Of a stretch of DNA of 64,000 nt, positions 10,977 to 22,795 are shown piece after piece. The notes below the pieces were generated by a model that did not search any database, was not told the DNA's origin, and worked only from the letters and a program-made list of their open reading frames with translations. The position numbers and the translations under genes are program-made. Origin of the DNA: Urophycis tenuis (lineage: Eukaryota > Chordata > Actinopteri > Gadiformes > Phycidae). The stretch is taken from NCBI GenBank assembly GCA_036785325.1, contig JAXIVH010000014.1, forward strand, positions 310,001-374,000, read 5' to 3'. Every line of letters starts with the position of its first letter. The first letter of the stretch is position 1.

Positions 10977-11549
10977 CTTCCTCTATATGGAAATGACCTG
11001 TTTCCACTCATCAGACTGGGGCTGACAGTGAATGCAGACATTCTGGAGGACCACTGCATCTCTTCTACATTCACACTTTTGGAATACAATTATTATCTTG
11101 ATGAAAACTATTGGATTTGCAATATATCGCATGCTTTTTGCTTGCTTTTTTGCTGGTTAATTTGATCTTTGTTTGTATGAAATCTTTCTTCTAATCTGTT
11201 TTAAAAACAACACTCATGACATCCAACCAGCCAAAACCAGCATAATAGATAATAACATATTATTGTATCATTCCTCTCATAAGTTTATGAGATCCTTTTT
11301 TTTTTTTTTTTAAGTACAGTTTGTACTTGTGTCAAACAAGTTCACTGTTTGTCAGTAAGCCTTCAAAGATTATATAAAAGAAATGTTAAATCAATACATT
11401 CTATTTATTTATTTTTAATTAATTAATTTATGTATTTATGTACAAATCTTGCTAACAACAGCTGAAGTGAATGAAATATTGACTAACTCATAGATTTAGT
11501 GAACAGCAAGTGTTTGTGTGTCAGTGAGTTGTGTGTTTAATGTGTGGGA
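10977..11549. other. V-J spacer, no gene seen
   Basis: This AT-rich DNA between the V1 promoter and the J1 RSS shows no open frame or element. Related spacer is found in clusters 2-4. It lies in the segment that would be inverted by V1-J1 joining. Confidence 0.6.
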
Positions 11550-11588
11550 GGTTTTTGTACAGCCTCTTAATGAGTTTGTATCACTGTG
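11550..11588 (+). other. J1 23-RSS
   Basis: Nonamer GGTTTTTGT (11550-11558), a 23-base spacer and heptamer CACTGTG (11582-11588) immediately precede J1. It pairs with the V 12-RSS under the 12/23 rule. Confidence 0.93.
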
Positions 11589-11626
11589 GTGGACTTTTGG
11601 TGGAGGAACCAAACTCATCGTTGACT
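11589..11626 (+). CDS. Light-chain J segment J1
   Basis: This 38-bp segment encodes WTFGGGTKLIVD with the FGXG J motif, followed by the donor GTAAGT. The last base of J plus the first two of C1 make a Leu codon, so J1 and C1 splice in frame (…IVDLGVVQPT…). The J-C intron is 636 bp, about 200 bp shorter than in clusters 2-4 because it lacks their SINE. Confidence 0.93.
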
Positions 11627-12262
11627 GTAAGTACAAGGACACTTTTCTTTACCTGAAATATCTAACTGCTTCTTAAGTTATATTGAATGATTTACAGATG
11701 ATTTAGTTTTTTAGAGATTTAATTAAATAATTTATTAGTAAATAATTATTTTTTTCTCTATATGAGTCAAGGTCTCAGTGTAAATACATTGTTGTACAGA
11801 GTTCTTTATTTCAAATTTTAGTAATTGCATTTTTTACATATATGTTTTACTGCATAATGCGTTTTCATGCTGTTGCATATGTTAAATATATAAATGTATA
11901 TGTATATATATGAAATGTATTTGGTAAAATGGGCAAAACAAGAGTAATTTATGTCCTATGAAAATTTAAAACATTGTGACAATAATTTGAAATATAATAC
12001 ATACATTAACAGTGTTTGAATTTCGATTCACGTTTTTTCTCTAATATTCTTCATGTTTGATTAGCCATATATATATATGGCTAATGTTTTGTGAAATCAG
12101 GATAAGTGGTTAATGTATTGATATGAAACAAAATGGTGTCCCTCCTATGTGGTATCACCAACTGTTGGTGAACAGGAACCTGTCCCTTCCCTCTGTGCTC
12201 CTATGAGTGGTGGTGTTAACTGAGCCTGTTGTCCACTTGTCTCCTCTCTCTCTCTCTTCCAG
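11627..12262 (+). other. J1-C1 intron without SINE
   Basis: AT-rich intron with a short (AT)n run near 12067. At about 12118 it shows the empty site for the SINE present in the other three J-C introns. It ends in a pyrimidine tract and CTTCCAG. Confidence 0.75.
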
Positions 12263-12585
12263 TGGGAGTGGTGCAGCCCACGCTGAGCGTCCTCCCTCCC
12301 TCCAGAGTGGAGCTGCAGCAGGGCAGTGCTACACTGCTGTGTATGGCCAGTGGGGGCTTCCCCTCAGACTGGAAGCTTGGCTGGAAGGTGGGGGGCAGCA
12401 GCAGGTCTTTGGGGGTGTCAGATAGCCTGGAGGTCCTGGGGAAAGATGGCCACTACAGCTGGAGCAGCAGCTTGACCCTCCCTGCAGACCAGTGGAGGAA
12501 GGCGGGCTCAGTGAGCTGTGAGGCCAGTAAGAACAGCCAGACACCTGTCACTCAAACCCTGAATCCTGGTCAGTGTTCAGAGTAG
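12263..12585 (+). CDS. Immunoglobulin light-chain constant exon C1, kappa-type
   Basis: This is the single exon for the constant domain that pairs with the heavy chain. It opens after a CT-rich acceptor (CTTCCAG) and reads LGVVQPTLSVLPPSRVEL at the start (first Leu shared with J). Cys in TLLCMASGGFPSDW and Cys in GSVSCEAS form the intradomain pair, with the domain Trp in LGWKVGG. It ends PGQCSE-stop; the near-terminal Cys is the expected heavy-chain bond. Length (about 107 residues) is normal for a light-chain C domain. GFPSDWKL and SWSSSLTLPADQW resemble teleost kappa-like chains. A poly(A) signal AATAAA follows at 12767-12772. Differences from C2-C4 are a few residues, such as LEVLG here and LGVLG there. 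Confidence 0.95.
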
Positions 12586-12942
12586 AGAGGCTCCAGCATG
12601 GAAGTACTGTAGAATACAAATCTCCTGTGACACGTCTGCTTTATATCTCTCAATCTAAGTTAGCACTGCAGCTTTTGATGATTTACATTCCTATAACATG
12701 TCTTTGAGCTGTTAGCATGATGCTTTCTGGTTTTTATCCCTTGTGTTTGTCACCTGTCAAACATTTAATAAAGATGCAAAAAAGGACTTTTTGTATTAAT
12801 TTGCAACGTTCTATCATGTCTTTTCTAACATATCGAACTTTAAAACACAATTTGAAAACTATTGTATTTTATATTACATAACAAGTATTACCCATGTTTT
12901 GAATGTGGGTAACAGCAACTAATAAACATGTAAAACTACATC

Positions 12943-13335
12943 TCAAAAGACATTCAGTGTCTCTCACCAAGACATAGCAACCCTAGCATGCTGAGTGGTG
13001 GAAACAGTAACATATTCATCATGTCTGTGTCTCTGAGTCAGAGACCAAACCGACATCGCTAAAAGATGTGTTTCATGAAACGTATTGTGTGAGCAGTGAA
13101 CCGTAGCTATTCAAATGATGTCCACTTTTAGCTGATGTGCACCTGTGTCTCTTGAGTGACAGAAAGTCAGTGGAAATGTAGGGCTGAGGTTCTCAGGAGA
13201 GTCTCTGGAGAGTCCAGTGAAAGCAGTATGTGTGCACGTCTACATAGCAGCTCAATGGGGTCCTCTTGTGTCAGACCACATTCATTACAACAAAGACTGA
13301 CTGAACTCAACTGTTCTCAGGTTGGATTTCATGTA
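12943..13335 (+). other. Conserved block downstream of C1
   Basis: Second copy of the block of about 400 bp following each C gene. Only short spurious frames are present. Confidence 0.6.
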
Positions 13336-13401
13336 TAGCAGTATTGATAAGAGCAACAACAACATATCCATTTACTGCTTTTTATCAGGGCTTAATGTGT
13401 G

Positions 13402-13900
13402 TTACAAGAAAAACATGAAATGAACAACAAGAAAGCAAGGAGTAAACGTGAGGAAATAGCGAGGTCCAAAGGCCAGTAAGAGGGTCTTCAGGCAGCCTTT
13501 GAAGATGCAGATGTCTCCAGCGTTGAGGATCTCCTGAGGGAGGGGGTTCCACAGAGTGGGGGCAGCCTCCCTAAAAGCTCGGTCCATAATATAAGTCCAC
13601 AACCCGGAGTGGGGGGGAAGCAGTCCGCTGTCAGAGGAACGGAGGTTCCAGGAGGGGGTGTGGGTGCTGAGGAGCACCGTGAGGGGCGAGGGCGTGGAGG
13701 GACCTGGAGGTGAGGGGGAGGAGTTTGTAGCTTCTACAGGACTTGACTGGGAGCCAGTGAAGGTGGATGAGAGTGATGTGCTCCCAGGGTGAGGTGCAGG
13801 TGAGAACACTTGTAGCAGAGTCTTATACTGGAGCCTATCCAGGACTCTGTGGGGAGCCCTCAACAGGACTCCATTACAACAGTCAATGTTTGTTCTCATG
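13402..13900 (-). mobile_element. L2-type LINE C-terminal fragment
   Basis: The minus strand is open for 165 codons with the L2 signature SSDSGLLPPHSGLWTYIMD, then REAAPTLWNPLPQEIL. It is a 5'-truncated copy without the RT active site. It preserves the empty target site of the Penelope-like insertion seen at 1730-4048. Confidence 0.82.
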
Positions 13901-14102
13901 TTATGTTCTAATGTTTTTTAGTTGTATGTAATATGCTGTAGTTGAGTTAGTAGTTTTATGTAACATGTGGTAGTTGAGATGGTCATGTAAATGAGGTAGT
14001 TGAGGTTGTAGTTGTATGTAATATGTAGTTGTTGAGGTTTTAATTCATTAGCTACGTTGTAGTCTCAGTTGTGTGTAATATATTGTAGTTGAATTAGTTT
14101 TT
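13901..14102. repeat. Degenerate GTAGTTGAGGTAGTAGTT-type repeats
   Basis: Irregular copies of a unit of about 30 bp, as found downstream of all V genes here. No V segment follows directly. Confidence 0.7.
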
Positions 14103-14310
14103 ATCAATCAATCAATCAAGTTTATGGTCACATACTGGATAATGATGTACATTATTACCAGCAATGAAATTCTTGTTGCTATGGTCATTCAACTTTGTGA
14201 TATAAAACAATATAAATACAAACAAATGAAAGAAAATAAATAAATAAATAAAAAACATATAGGGGGCAATGTAGGGGCAATATAGACAGAGAATTAGGAA
14301 TAACATCAAG
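14103..14310 (-). repeat. Possible LINE 3' end with (ATCA)n tail
   Basis: An ATCA repeat followed by AAGTTTATGGTCACATACTGG-like AT-rich sequence resembles LINE 3' UTRs elsewhere in the window (minus orientation). No coding part is present. Confidence 0.35.
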
Positions 14311-16960
14311 ATTCTAAAACTGTTAGTCCTAATGCTTGATTCTGATTGGCTGATAGGTGTGCTTTATGAGACGATAAAGTACACCTGTCCCCATCCAACG
14401 CTGCTGCTGACCGCTTCACCGCATCACTCCGCGCATAGCAACGACGACGACAATAAAGAAACTCGGAACCGGCTTTTTTCTGCTTTGTTATGGAATGGAA
14501 AGTTAACTTCGATTTGTTGGGTGGACTAACTATGGTCGATAAACTGCTTGTGGAAAGGGGCTGTTAAAAATAAAGTGATTGCTTGCAAGCGACGTGTTGT
14601 TTCTGCAACCTGGCCGGGAACTACTTCCTCGCAGGGGTGGACTGGCCATCTGGCATACCGGGCATCGTCCCGGTGGGCCGTTGACCCAATGTGGGCCGGT
14701 CCGCTATGTTTTTTTATGTTTTTTTTTAATGTTTTTTATGTTTGTTTTTTTTTCTTCTCTAAATTCCCTCCAATTGGGCCGTCCAATTGGTTACATAGGG
14801 CTAGCAGTGTGTTACCAGCATCAATCATGGGCTGACAATGCTGTCAATCACAACACAAACCAGGGTGGGCGGGACCTCATGGCATGTCGCGGGAGTCGCG
14901 AGACGGGCTGCTGCTGAGCTGAATGGATAAGCGTAAGAAACGGCTGGGTGGCGCTGAAAAGTACGACTTAAAAAGCTGAAGTCTCTGGAGGTGGAAGCTG
15001 CTAAATGCTCGAAATTGACAGACCTATTTGGTGCCGGGGTCACCACCTCAGCAGGCGCTGCTGCGCCGGGAGACGAGCGAGTGGAGGCATACATGGTAAG
15101 TAACGCTTCATTTTGAGACATGTCCGAAACAAAGTAGAAAACGTTTTTACGTTGAATGTGATGTGACCTAATTAACTGCATATTGTGACAAAATATTAGC
15201 CCAGAGTTGAAGGGCTGTGACTGTTGGTAGTTGTGGTTGATTTTGTTTAAATATGCGGAATTGTGTGTTATTTTGTTAGACGGTTTAGCTAAGCTAGCTA
15301 ACAGCTGCTAACGTCAGCGGTCTCTTGTTGCCATAGCAACAGTAAACATTGACCTGGACTAATGAGCTATAAATAGAGATGCAGAAATACAGATGAGATA
15401 CTTTGAATTTTAGCACAAAATACAAGTAAACCTATAGGAAATAATTAGTTTAATCTGCAATATTTGCCATTTAATTTATTGTAATCTTTCAATTCATGTA
15501 TTGTTTACTGAGGAACTATTTTGTAGGTATAATTTGTGTGTAACTTTAATTTCTGTGTTAATGTGTTACTTTTACTTTAGTTTTCAAATGGCTGTGTATA
15601 GTGCTGTCCTGAGTATTTTCAGATACTGTCACAAAGATCTGACATGCCATCATTCACCATTAGCATTTCAATAACAAACAAAAAAACAAAGAAAAGGCAG
15701 CATATGGGACTCAACATAATATATGATGCTGCTGCATATGGCTCACATAGTCATACTATACTATATGTGATAAAATGACAATTTGTAATTCATAAATGTC
15801 TCTTTATATTGTCTGCTACCATCATCTCCTGTCAAACAGGTTTTCCTGACCTGCAAGAAGTTCTCCTATGATGCTTGAGAGAGAGAGGGCTTCCTCTTGA
15901 CTTTGTGAGTTTATTATGCAACTTGTTTTGTCTCAGATTGAAACTAAAGGTTTGATTATGATTATTTCCTGGTTGAAGATTTTCATATTGATTATTTTAA
16001 TTTCAAACATCTGCATATCTTTTAAGTTCAATTAAGTTATGCAGGTAGAGACTTAAGTCATCCATGACAGATACATTTCACTAAGTGTCACTACATCATA
16101 AAAAAGGCTACATGGCTACATATACTTATCAGCACACAGATACTGAGTACAAGTTCTGTTTGCTGTTTCTTGCAGGTCAAGAATTTGGTGAGGAGTGGAG
16201 CTGGCAGGCTGCGGACGAGGAAGTAGGGCAATATATACATGTGTACATACACATATATGAGAATGCATATCTATTCAGACCTGTAATTCATGTCAAGACT
16301 TTTTTTCCCACAGCTATAAATAAAACTTTTCTTTTCAGTTCTCTGTTTATGGTTTCATAATGACTCACTGAGTCACTGTTAAAACAAATGAGTTTCAGCT
16401 CTAATGCTGCTACTGTATGTAATATGTTTCTATTTAGATTATTTGTCACAATATTTTGTTATTATTGTCTGAGTCTGGTTTTAACTAATGCTGGGCTTAC
16501 ACCAAAAGATTTTCAGTCACAGACTAAAAACTGAAAGGGTATGAGGGTTCTTCCCCTTAATCTCGTCCCACCACTAGTCATGACATAACTTCTGTTGTGA
16601 TTTGACACTATAATGTATAAAGACTGATTGATTGATTGCTATAGCTGTCAATTTTAGTCCATGAGTTCATAGTTAAGTGCTTTATTTGTTAACTGCTATC
16701 AAGGAATATGACTCTCCATTGTAGTACGCATGAGAGGAGATGCTGTGAGATTTGTGGACTTCTATGTAGTGTCCGCTGATAATGTAGTGGGCTGGTCTGG
16801 ACAAAAAATGCCAGGGCTGAATTTTTGTCCCAGTCCACCCCTGCTTCCTCGTATCTGGGAACTACTTTGTTGCGCATCTAGTGAATTATTAGTGAAACGG
16901 AAGCGTTTTTATTGCTACATGATTTTTCATATTGCCGCGTTGGTAACAGTTTTAGAATAG
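14311..16960. mobile_element. Possible outer DNA element with 15-bp terminal inverted repeats
   Basis: ATTCTAAAACTGTTA at 14311-14325 is inverted at about 16946-16960. A complete hAT element sits between them. No target duplication was recognised, so the boundary assignment is tentative. Confidence 0.35.
14632..16843 (+). mobile_element. Non-autonomous hAT transposon with perfect TIRs and 8-bp target duplication
   Basis: The ends CAGGGGTGGACTGG (14632-14645) and its inverse (16830-16843) are perfect 14-bp terminal inverted repeats. The 8-bp target duplication CTTCCTCG lies at 14624-14631 and 16844-16851. Near 14921 the plus strand has a relic of a hAT transposase first exon (MDKRKKRLGGAEKYDLKK, then a frameshift and KLTDLFGAG) with a possible donor GTAAGT near 15096. 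The rest has no transposase core. The perfect duplication suggests a fairly recent insertion. Confidence 0.88.
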
Positions 16961-17284
16961 CAATTAGCCACTCGACGGTGTGAATTAGCGCCTCGGGACT
17001 TATCACGCCTCTCAGCCGTTCCTTATTTTTCCATAATCCACACCCTCTCGTGACTAATTGCTCAAATAAGATATACTCCAGAATAAAACACTTATGCCAA
17101 AGCTATAAGTATTCTTTGTTAGAATGTCAAGAAACATTCTATGTTTCTTGACTAAATATTCTCCATTCTTCTAAAAGAATAAAAATTAGGCGAAGTAATG
17201 AGTGGGGTGCAGGGACACAATGTTAAAACTTTACATAGGTGGCCTGTGTGTGTGTGTGGGGGGGGGGGGGGTGGGGGGGACCAG
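16961..17284. other. Intergenic, no gene; G-rich tract
   Basis: AT-rich sequence with a palindromic AAGAAACAT...ATGTTTCTT at about 17128-17152, and a TG-repeat running into long G runs at 17240-17280. Confidence 0.6.
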
Positions 17285-18475
17285 TCATATGTGTGCAGTA
17301 TTGTATCAGCAGTTCAGCAGCCTGATGGCTTGTAGAATGAAGCTGTCTCTGAACCTGCTGGTTCTGGTCTGGTGGGACGGCAGGAGCGTGAACATACTGT
17401 GGCTCGGGTGGCTGGGGTCCGAGATGATCCGCTGGGCCTACCTCCTGCAGCGTTGGCTGTAGAGGTCCTGGAGGGTTGGCAGCTCAGTCCTGGCCGTCCT
17501 GACCACCCTCTGCAGAGCCTTGCGGTCTAGAGCAGTGCAGCTGTGGTACCAGGCTGTGATGCTGCCAGCCAGGCTACTCTCAATGGTACAACTGTAGAAG
17601 GTGGTGAGTATCCTGGAGTCCTGACCGAACCTCCTCAGTCGCCGGAGGAAGAAGAGCCGCTGCCTCGCCGTCTTCACAAACACACCTGTGTGGTGTGACC
17701 AGCTCAGATCCTCGCTGATGTTAATCCTGAGGAATCTGAAATGGCTGACCCTCTCCTCCCCCCCCGATGTGCCTCTCTCCCCGCTGCCTCCTGTAGTCCA
17801 CCATCAGCCTCTCTCTCCCCGCTGCCTCCTGTAGTCCACCATCAGCCTCTCTCTCCCCGCTGCCTCCTGTAGTCCACCATCAGCCTCTCTCTCCCCGCTG
17901 CCTCCTGTAGTCCACCATCAGCCTCTCTCCCCGCTGCCTCCTGTAGTCCACCATCAGCTCCTTCGTCTTGCCGACGTTGAGCAGGAGGTTGTTGTCCTGA
18001 CACCATGATGTCAGGGCGCTCACCTCTGCTCTGTGGTCCGACTCGTCACCGCCAGTGATGCAGCCGATGATGGTGGTGTCGTCTGCAAACTTAATGACGG
18101 TGTTGGAGCTGTGTGTGCTTGTGCAGTCGTGGGTGAACAGGGAGTACAGCAGGGGGCTGAGGACACATCCCTGGGGGGCACCAGTGCTGAGAGTAAGTGT
18201 GGAGGAGGTGGCGTTGCCGATCCAAACAGCCTGTGGCCTGCTTGTCAGGAGGTCCAGAATCCTGCTGCACAAGGTGGAACTGATGTCAGGTCTCGGAGCT
18301 TCGCGAAAAATCTGGATGGCACCATGCTGTTGAAGGCTGAGCTGTAGTTGATGAACAACATCTGCACCTACATGTCCCTCTGTTCCAGGTGGGAAAGGGT
18401 AGTGTGCAGTGTGAATGCTATCACATCGTCCGTGGATCTGTTTGGCCTGTAGGCAAACAAGCACTTCATGGCACT
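17285..18475 (-). mobile_element. Jockey-superfamily LINE, 5'-truncated, with internal tandem duplication
   Basis: On the minus strand 18464-17880 encodes RT pieces, including STGAPQGCVLSPLLYSLFTHDC and the catalytic FADDTTIIG. Positions 17683-17438 encode the C-terminus (RLFFLRRLRRFG, then ALQRVVRTAR). Within the RT, a 36-38-bp unit encoding LMVDYRRQRGER is repeated five times (about 17770-17956), which is not part of a normal RT. Frames are broken. Confidence 0.8.
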
Positions 18476-18808
18476 TGTACTTGTATGTAGTATGTTTGCA
18501 TTGAGGTAGTTAATGTATACAAAATGTTTTCCTGGAGGTAGCAATTTGAAATAATAGCTGAAATATTTGGAATTAATTTTCTTTAATATATGGTAGTTGA
18601 GGTAGTAGTAGTTGTATATAACATGTGGTAGTTGAGGTAGTAGTTGTGTATTTAACAATGTTGAGGAATATAATGCTGGTGCTTGGTTGAGGCCCCTGGT
18701 TAGAGCCAGCTCTGTGCTCAGTGTTCTGTGTCAGATTCTCTTCCCCCTCAGCAGCTGCAGCAGGTTCCTGCTGTAACAGCTCAGTGTCTACGCAGTCTGA
18801 CTGAGGGA
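18476..18808. other. V downstream flank
   Basis: GTAGTTG-type repeats followed by the conserved stretch that leads to every V RSS in the array. Confidence 0.65.
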
Positions 18809-18836
18809 GGTTTTTGTACGGCTCTCAATCACTGTG
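18809..18836 (-). other. 12-RSS of the split family-2 V pseudogene
   Basis: Heptamer CACAGTG (18830-18836), 12-base spacer and nonamer ACAAAAACC (18809-18817) on the minus strand. The RSS is intact although the V exon is not. Confidence 0.9.
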
Positions 18837-19026
18837 TGAACCTGTAGCTGCCGTGGTAACCCAGACAGTAATAAACTCCTGCATCCTCCCTCTGGACACC
18901 TGAGATGCTGAGAGTGTAGCTCGTCCCAGATCTACTGCCGCTGAACCGAGCTGGAGTCCCTGAATGGAGGTCGTCTACATTGTATATCAGAAGTTTGGGA
19001 GCTTCTCCAGGTTTCTGTATGTACCA

Positions 19027-20240
19027 TCTGAGATCATTAGATTAGATTAAATTCAACTTTATTGTCATTGTGCAGAGTACAAGTACAGGGACAACGAAAT
19101 GCAGTTGGCGTTCTAACCAGAACTGCAAATGTGCGATAGAGGTACAGGTTTAAATGCAGGAATGCAGAGTAAGGTGCAAAATTGAAAAACTTGAAAGTGA
19201 CAGTGGTTATTAAAGTGACGGTAATTATCGGTAGTTAATAAAGTTGTCACGCCAACGCCTCCCCCTCTACCTCGATCGGCGTCGCCTGGCTGTTGATCAC
19301 CGGTCCTGGCACTACAACCCCCAGAATCCCCGGTGATCATTAGCAGCCACCTGTGTCTGATTCCCAATGTGTCTCACCTGTGTCTTGTTTGTTTCCCTAT
19401 TTAACCTCGTGTCTCCTGTCTCCCCTTGGTGAGTGGTTGCGTGTATTGTGTTGTATGTTTATTGTGTATTGAAGATATGGACGTACTCCTGTCTTGGCTT
19501 TGTTAATTGACAGCCGCACACATCTCGCTGTGTGCGCCTGTGCCGGTTTCGTCCGGCAACTGCATTAAACTCTCTGTTACACCGTTTACGCTGCTTGGTC
19601 TCGCTCTTGTCTCCGCCCAACCCCGTATTGTCACAAAAGTGACAAAGTGACAAACAGTGCAGATGGAGGTAGTGATCATCGAGGTATTAAAAGGTTACTA
19701 ACAGTAGCATAAACATGTAATTAAAAAGTGTAAACAATGTACAATGTGCAAGAAGTGCGAATAATAGCAGTATAATATAAGTAAGTGTGCAGGTGGTGCA
19801 GTAGTGCTCTAGTGCAGTATAACAGTATAAGAGAACGGGTACAACAGATGAATATGGGTTGTATGGGTATGGGAATGGGGGGTGCAAAGGCAGTTAAGAA
19901 TAAATACAATAAATAACATTACTATAAATTATAATATATGTAGTATGTCCAGGGGGGGTGAGGTGTGGGGGTGCTTGAAATGTGCAGGGGTGCATGTCCT
20001 TGGGGGCTGGGGGGGGGGGGGGGGGGGACCAGGTATTGGGTGGGCAGTGGTGAGTGTCTATGGGGGGCGGGGGGGGGGGGGGGGGGGGGGGGTCAAGTGG
20101 GTCCAGGTCATGGGTGGGCAGGGGTGTATGTCCTTGGGGGGGGGAAATGTTCATGTGGGTGTGGAGTTCAGTAGGCTGACAGCCTGGGGGAAAAAGCTTC
20201 TCCTGAACCTGCTGGTCCGGGTGCCCAGAGACCTGTAGCG
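19027..20240 (-). mobile_element. LINE 3' UTR fragment inserted in a V exon
   Basis: It starts with GATTAGATTA-type tail and a common fish LINE 3' UTR (TTTATTGTCATTGTGCAGAG). It ends in a stretch (CTGAACCTGCTGGTCCGGGTG) like the UTR of the LINE at 17300. Long G runs lie at 20010-20028 and 20067-20092. Related copies are at 21295-21725 and 41818-42262. Confidence 0.65.
19245..19635. mobile_element. Solo LTR, 391 bp, with 5-bp target duplication
   Basis: The element begins TGTCACG and ends TGTCACA, flanked by AAAGT at 19240-19244 and 19636-19640. There is no internal coding sequence. It lies inside the LINE fragment, which lies inside a V exon, giving three nesting levels. Confidence 0.85.
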
Positions 20241-20599
20241 CTAACCAACATCATCATCAATATCTGAGCTGCCCGTGGCTCTGATGGACACGGTCCCATC
20301 CAGACTAACACTCTTGGATTTGTCAGGTTGTGTCAGAAATGAACTGGCAGACGACTCTGAAATAAGAAGTGGATGATTAGCCTTTAGAACCAACGTGAGA
20401 CAGTGTTCAGTAGAACATTAGTCTAGAGCCCACCAGGAGCAGAGAGGGGAGAAAACACAGCAGGATAAACACAGAATAGAGCCCAAACCAGCAGGGTGGA
20501 CTACAGTGAAATCATCAGAATAGTAAGAGTGACAGAGTTCTAACTCTCACCATGAGTAACAAAGGCCAACACTGCTAGCAAGGCTGCAGACGACCTCAT

Positions 20600-21294
20600 C
20601 TTGCTCTGGGTCTGTGTGTGTGATGCCTGGTAGCTTGCATATTTAACTCTTGCCGCTCAGAAATACTCCAAAGTCATGCAAAACAGCCAGCATGTGTGCG
20701 GCCGTGCACCTGCTTTGAGGGATATGAAAGTGAGAGAGGTAAGGTTGAGTGAGTGCATCACTTTGGGAGGAACATTCACATCTTATTAATAAACATATTC
20801 AGAAACACTTCATAATCTCACAAATCATGTAAAATGCAACATGGAAGTAAAAATAAAAAAATGTAATTACAAAAAATTTTAAGTTTCTAACTTTGATCAT
20901 AGCGTTAATAACGGCGCGAGTTTTTAAACAAATGTTTGTTCTGGGAATTCTTTCCAGTTGCTTAACATGAGAATTCACATGATCTCAAGTGATAAGCTAT
21001 ATTTTAATCAAATCCTTGTATTGGATGAGTTTTCATCATAAAAATGATGCAGTCTGACGAATAGCTGGACTTAATAAAAGGTATGGTCCCACAGGGCCCA
21101 AACTTTTGTGTCAGCACAAATGACAACCTAACCCTACAACTCTGTAGCTCTACAAAGCAGTGAAAACACAGAATAATGACAAATAATTAAGTCTCATGTC
21201 TCATCAGACAAATAAATGATGAGGAAATCAATGATTCTGAGGGTGAAGGCGAGGCGGTGGTTGTATATAACATGTGGTAGTTGTATGTAACATG
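20600..21294. other. Family-2 V promoter region and upstream spacer
   Basis: It contains the octamer-like ATGCAAAA (20676-20683) and TATA-like boxes for the split V gene, then AT-rich DNA without genes. It is matched by 41112-41815 beside the open family-2 V gene. Confidence 0.6.
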
Positions 21295-21725
21295 TTTTTA
21301 GATTGGATTAGATTCAACTTTGTCATTATGCAGACAAGGAAATGTAGTTGGCGTTCTAACCAGAAGTGCAGAGGAGCGATTAAGGTACAGTGTTGTACAT
21401 GAGTAGTGCAATATGGGTGGGTAGTATTAAAGTGGCAGTAGTAATTAAAGTGACAGTAGTAAACAGTGGCCCTGTGAAGTAACCAGTAAACAGGTAGTAC
21501 AGGTAGTAACAGTCAACAGTAAACAATGAACAGATGCAAGTAGCAGTAATAATTATAGAGGTAGTACAGAAATAATAAGTAACAGGGTAGTGTACAGTAG
21601 TGCAACAGTGCAGTAGTGCAATACAACAGGTATGAGCAGCATAAACACGGCTACAACAGATGAATGCAGTTAGTATGGATATAAGGGTACGGTGTGATAA
21701 ATAAACAGATAATATGACCAGGGGG
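21295..21725 (-). repeat. LINE 3' UTR fragment
   Basis: GTAATTAAAGTGACAGTAG-type sequence, almost identical to 41818-42262. Both copies sit at the same distance from a family-2 V gene, so the fragment predates the duplication. Confidence 0.6.
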
Positions 21726-22640
21726 GTGAGTGAGGAGGGTCCAGGAGTTGGAGAATGTTGGCAGACATCCAGAGTGAATGGAGGGGGATGCTGTCATGTA
21801 TTGTAGTTGAGCTTTCAGTTGTATTAGTTATGTTGGAGATTTAGATGTGTGTTATATATTGTAGTTGAGCTTTCAGTTGTATTAGTTATTATGTTTCTTC
21901 CTTATACAATGTGTTAACACTTCTACTACAGAGCCACACGGACACGCTATTGGCTGTTCAATCACTTCTCCAGAACTGGTTTATTCACAACAGAGCCCAA
22001 CCTACTACAGAACACAAATACATCCTAGTGGATGCTACTGGATCAACACAATATGTAGCTTCATACGTAACATTAGTTATGTTGAATTTTTAGTTGTATG
22101 TAATATATTGTAGTTGGCTTTTAGTTGTATGTAATAGTTGAGGGAGTGGTTTTATGTAAAACAAGGTAGTTGAGGTAGTAGTTGGATGTAATATTTTTTC
22201 CATTTTGTGTTGTTTTAGTTGTGTTAGTTATGTTGAAGTCTTAGTTGTGTGTAATATATTGTAGTTGTATTTGTTGTACTAGTATGTAATATGTTTGCAT
22301 TGATGTAGTTTTTGTATGCAAAATGTTTTAGTTAAGGGAGTAGCTTTAAATAGCAGCTGAAATATTTTGAAGTTATTTTGTGCAGTATGTGGTAGTTGAG
22401 CTATAGTTGAATGCAATATGTGGCAGGTGACCATTGTATTAGTTATGTTGAGGTTTTCGTTGTGTGTAATATATTGTAGTAGTATTTGTATGTAGTATGT
22501 TTGCATTGAGGTAATTATTGGGGACAAAATGTTTTGGTGGAGGGAGTAGTTTGTAGTAATAGCTGAAATGTTTTTAAGTTTTTTGTAAAAGGTAGTAGTT
22601 GTATGTGACATGTGGTAGTTGAGGTAGTAGTTGTATATTT
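21726..22640. repeat. Long run of degenerate GTAGTTG/TGTAATATATTG repeats
   Basis: Irregular minisatellite of roughly 30-bp units between the family-2 and family-1 V genes. The same region of the next unit is 42330-43280. No gene is visible. Confidence 0.65.
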
Positions 22641-22795
22641 CATAATGTTGAGGAATATAATGCTGGTGCTTGGTTGAGGCCTCTGGTTAGAGCCAGCTCT
22701 GTGCTCAGTGTTCTGTGTCAGAGTCTCTTCCCCCTCAGCAGCTGCAGCAGGTTCCTGCTGTAACAGCTCAGTGTCTACGCAGTCTGACTGAGGGA

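Larger units (their letters stand above)
18837..20599 (-). pseudogene. Family-2 light-chain V pseudogene split by nested insertions
   Basis: The 3' part of the V exon (18837-19026) encodes YIQKPGEAPKLLIY, FSGSRSGTSYTLSISG and VYYCLGYHGS. The 5' part (about 20241-20356) encodes LTQPDKSKSVSLDGTVSIRA and the start of CDR1. The leader exon (20551-20599, donor GTGAGA) encodes MRSSAALLAVLAFVTHG. Between the exon halves sits 1.2 kb of LINE 3' UTR that itself contains a solo LTR. The two halves do not rejoin in frame at the CDR1 end. As in the open copy at 40566, Ala replaces the usual first Cys (VSIRATGSS). RSS, leader and octamer-like box (20676-20683) are intact, so decay is recent. Confidence 0.85.

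Noticed and set aside
19882..20238. Gly-rich or Pro-rich frames
   Set aside because: They come from long G runs in a LINE 3' UTR.
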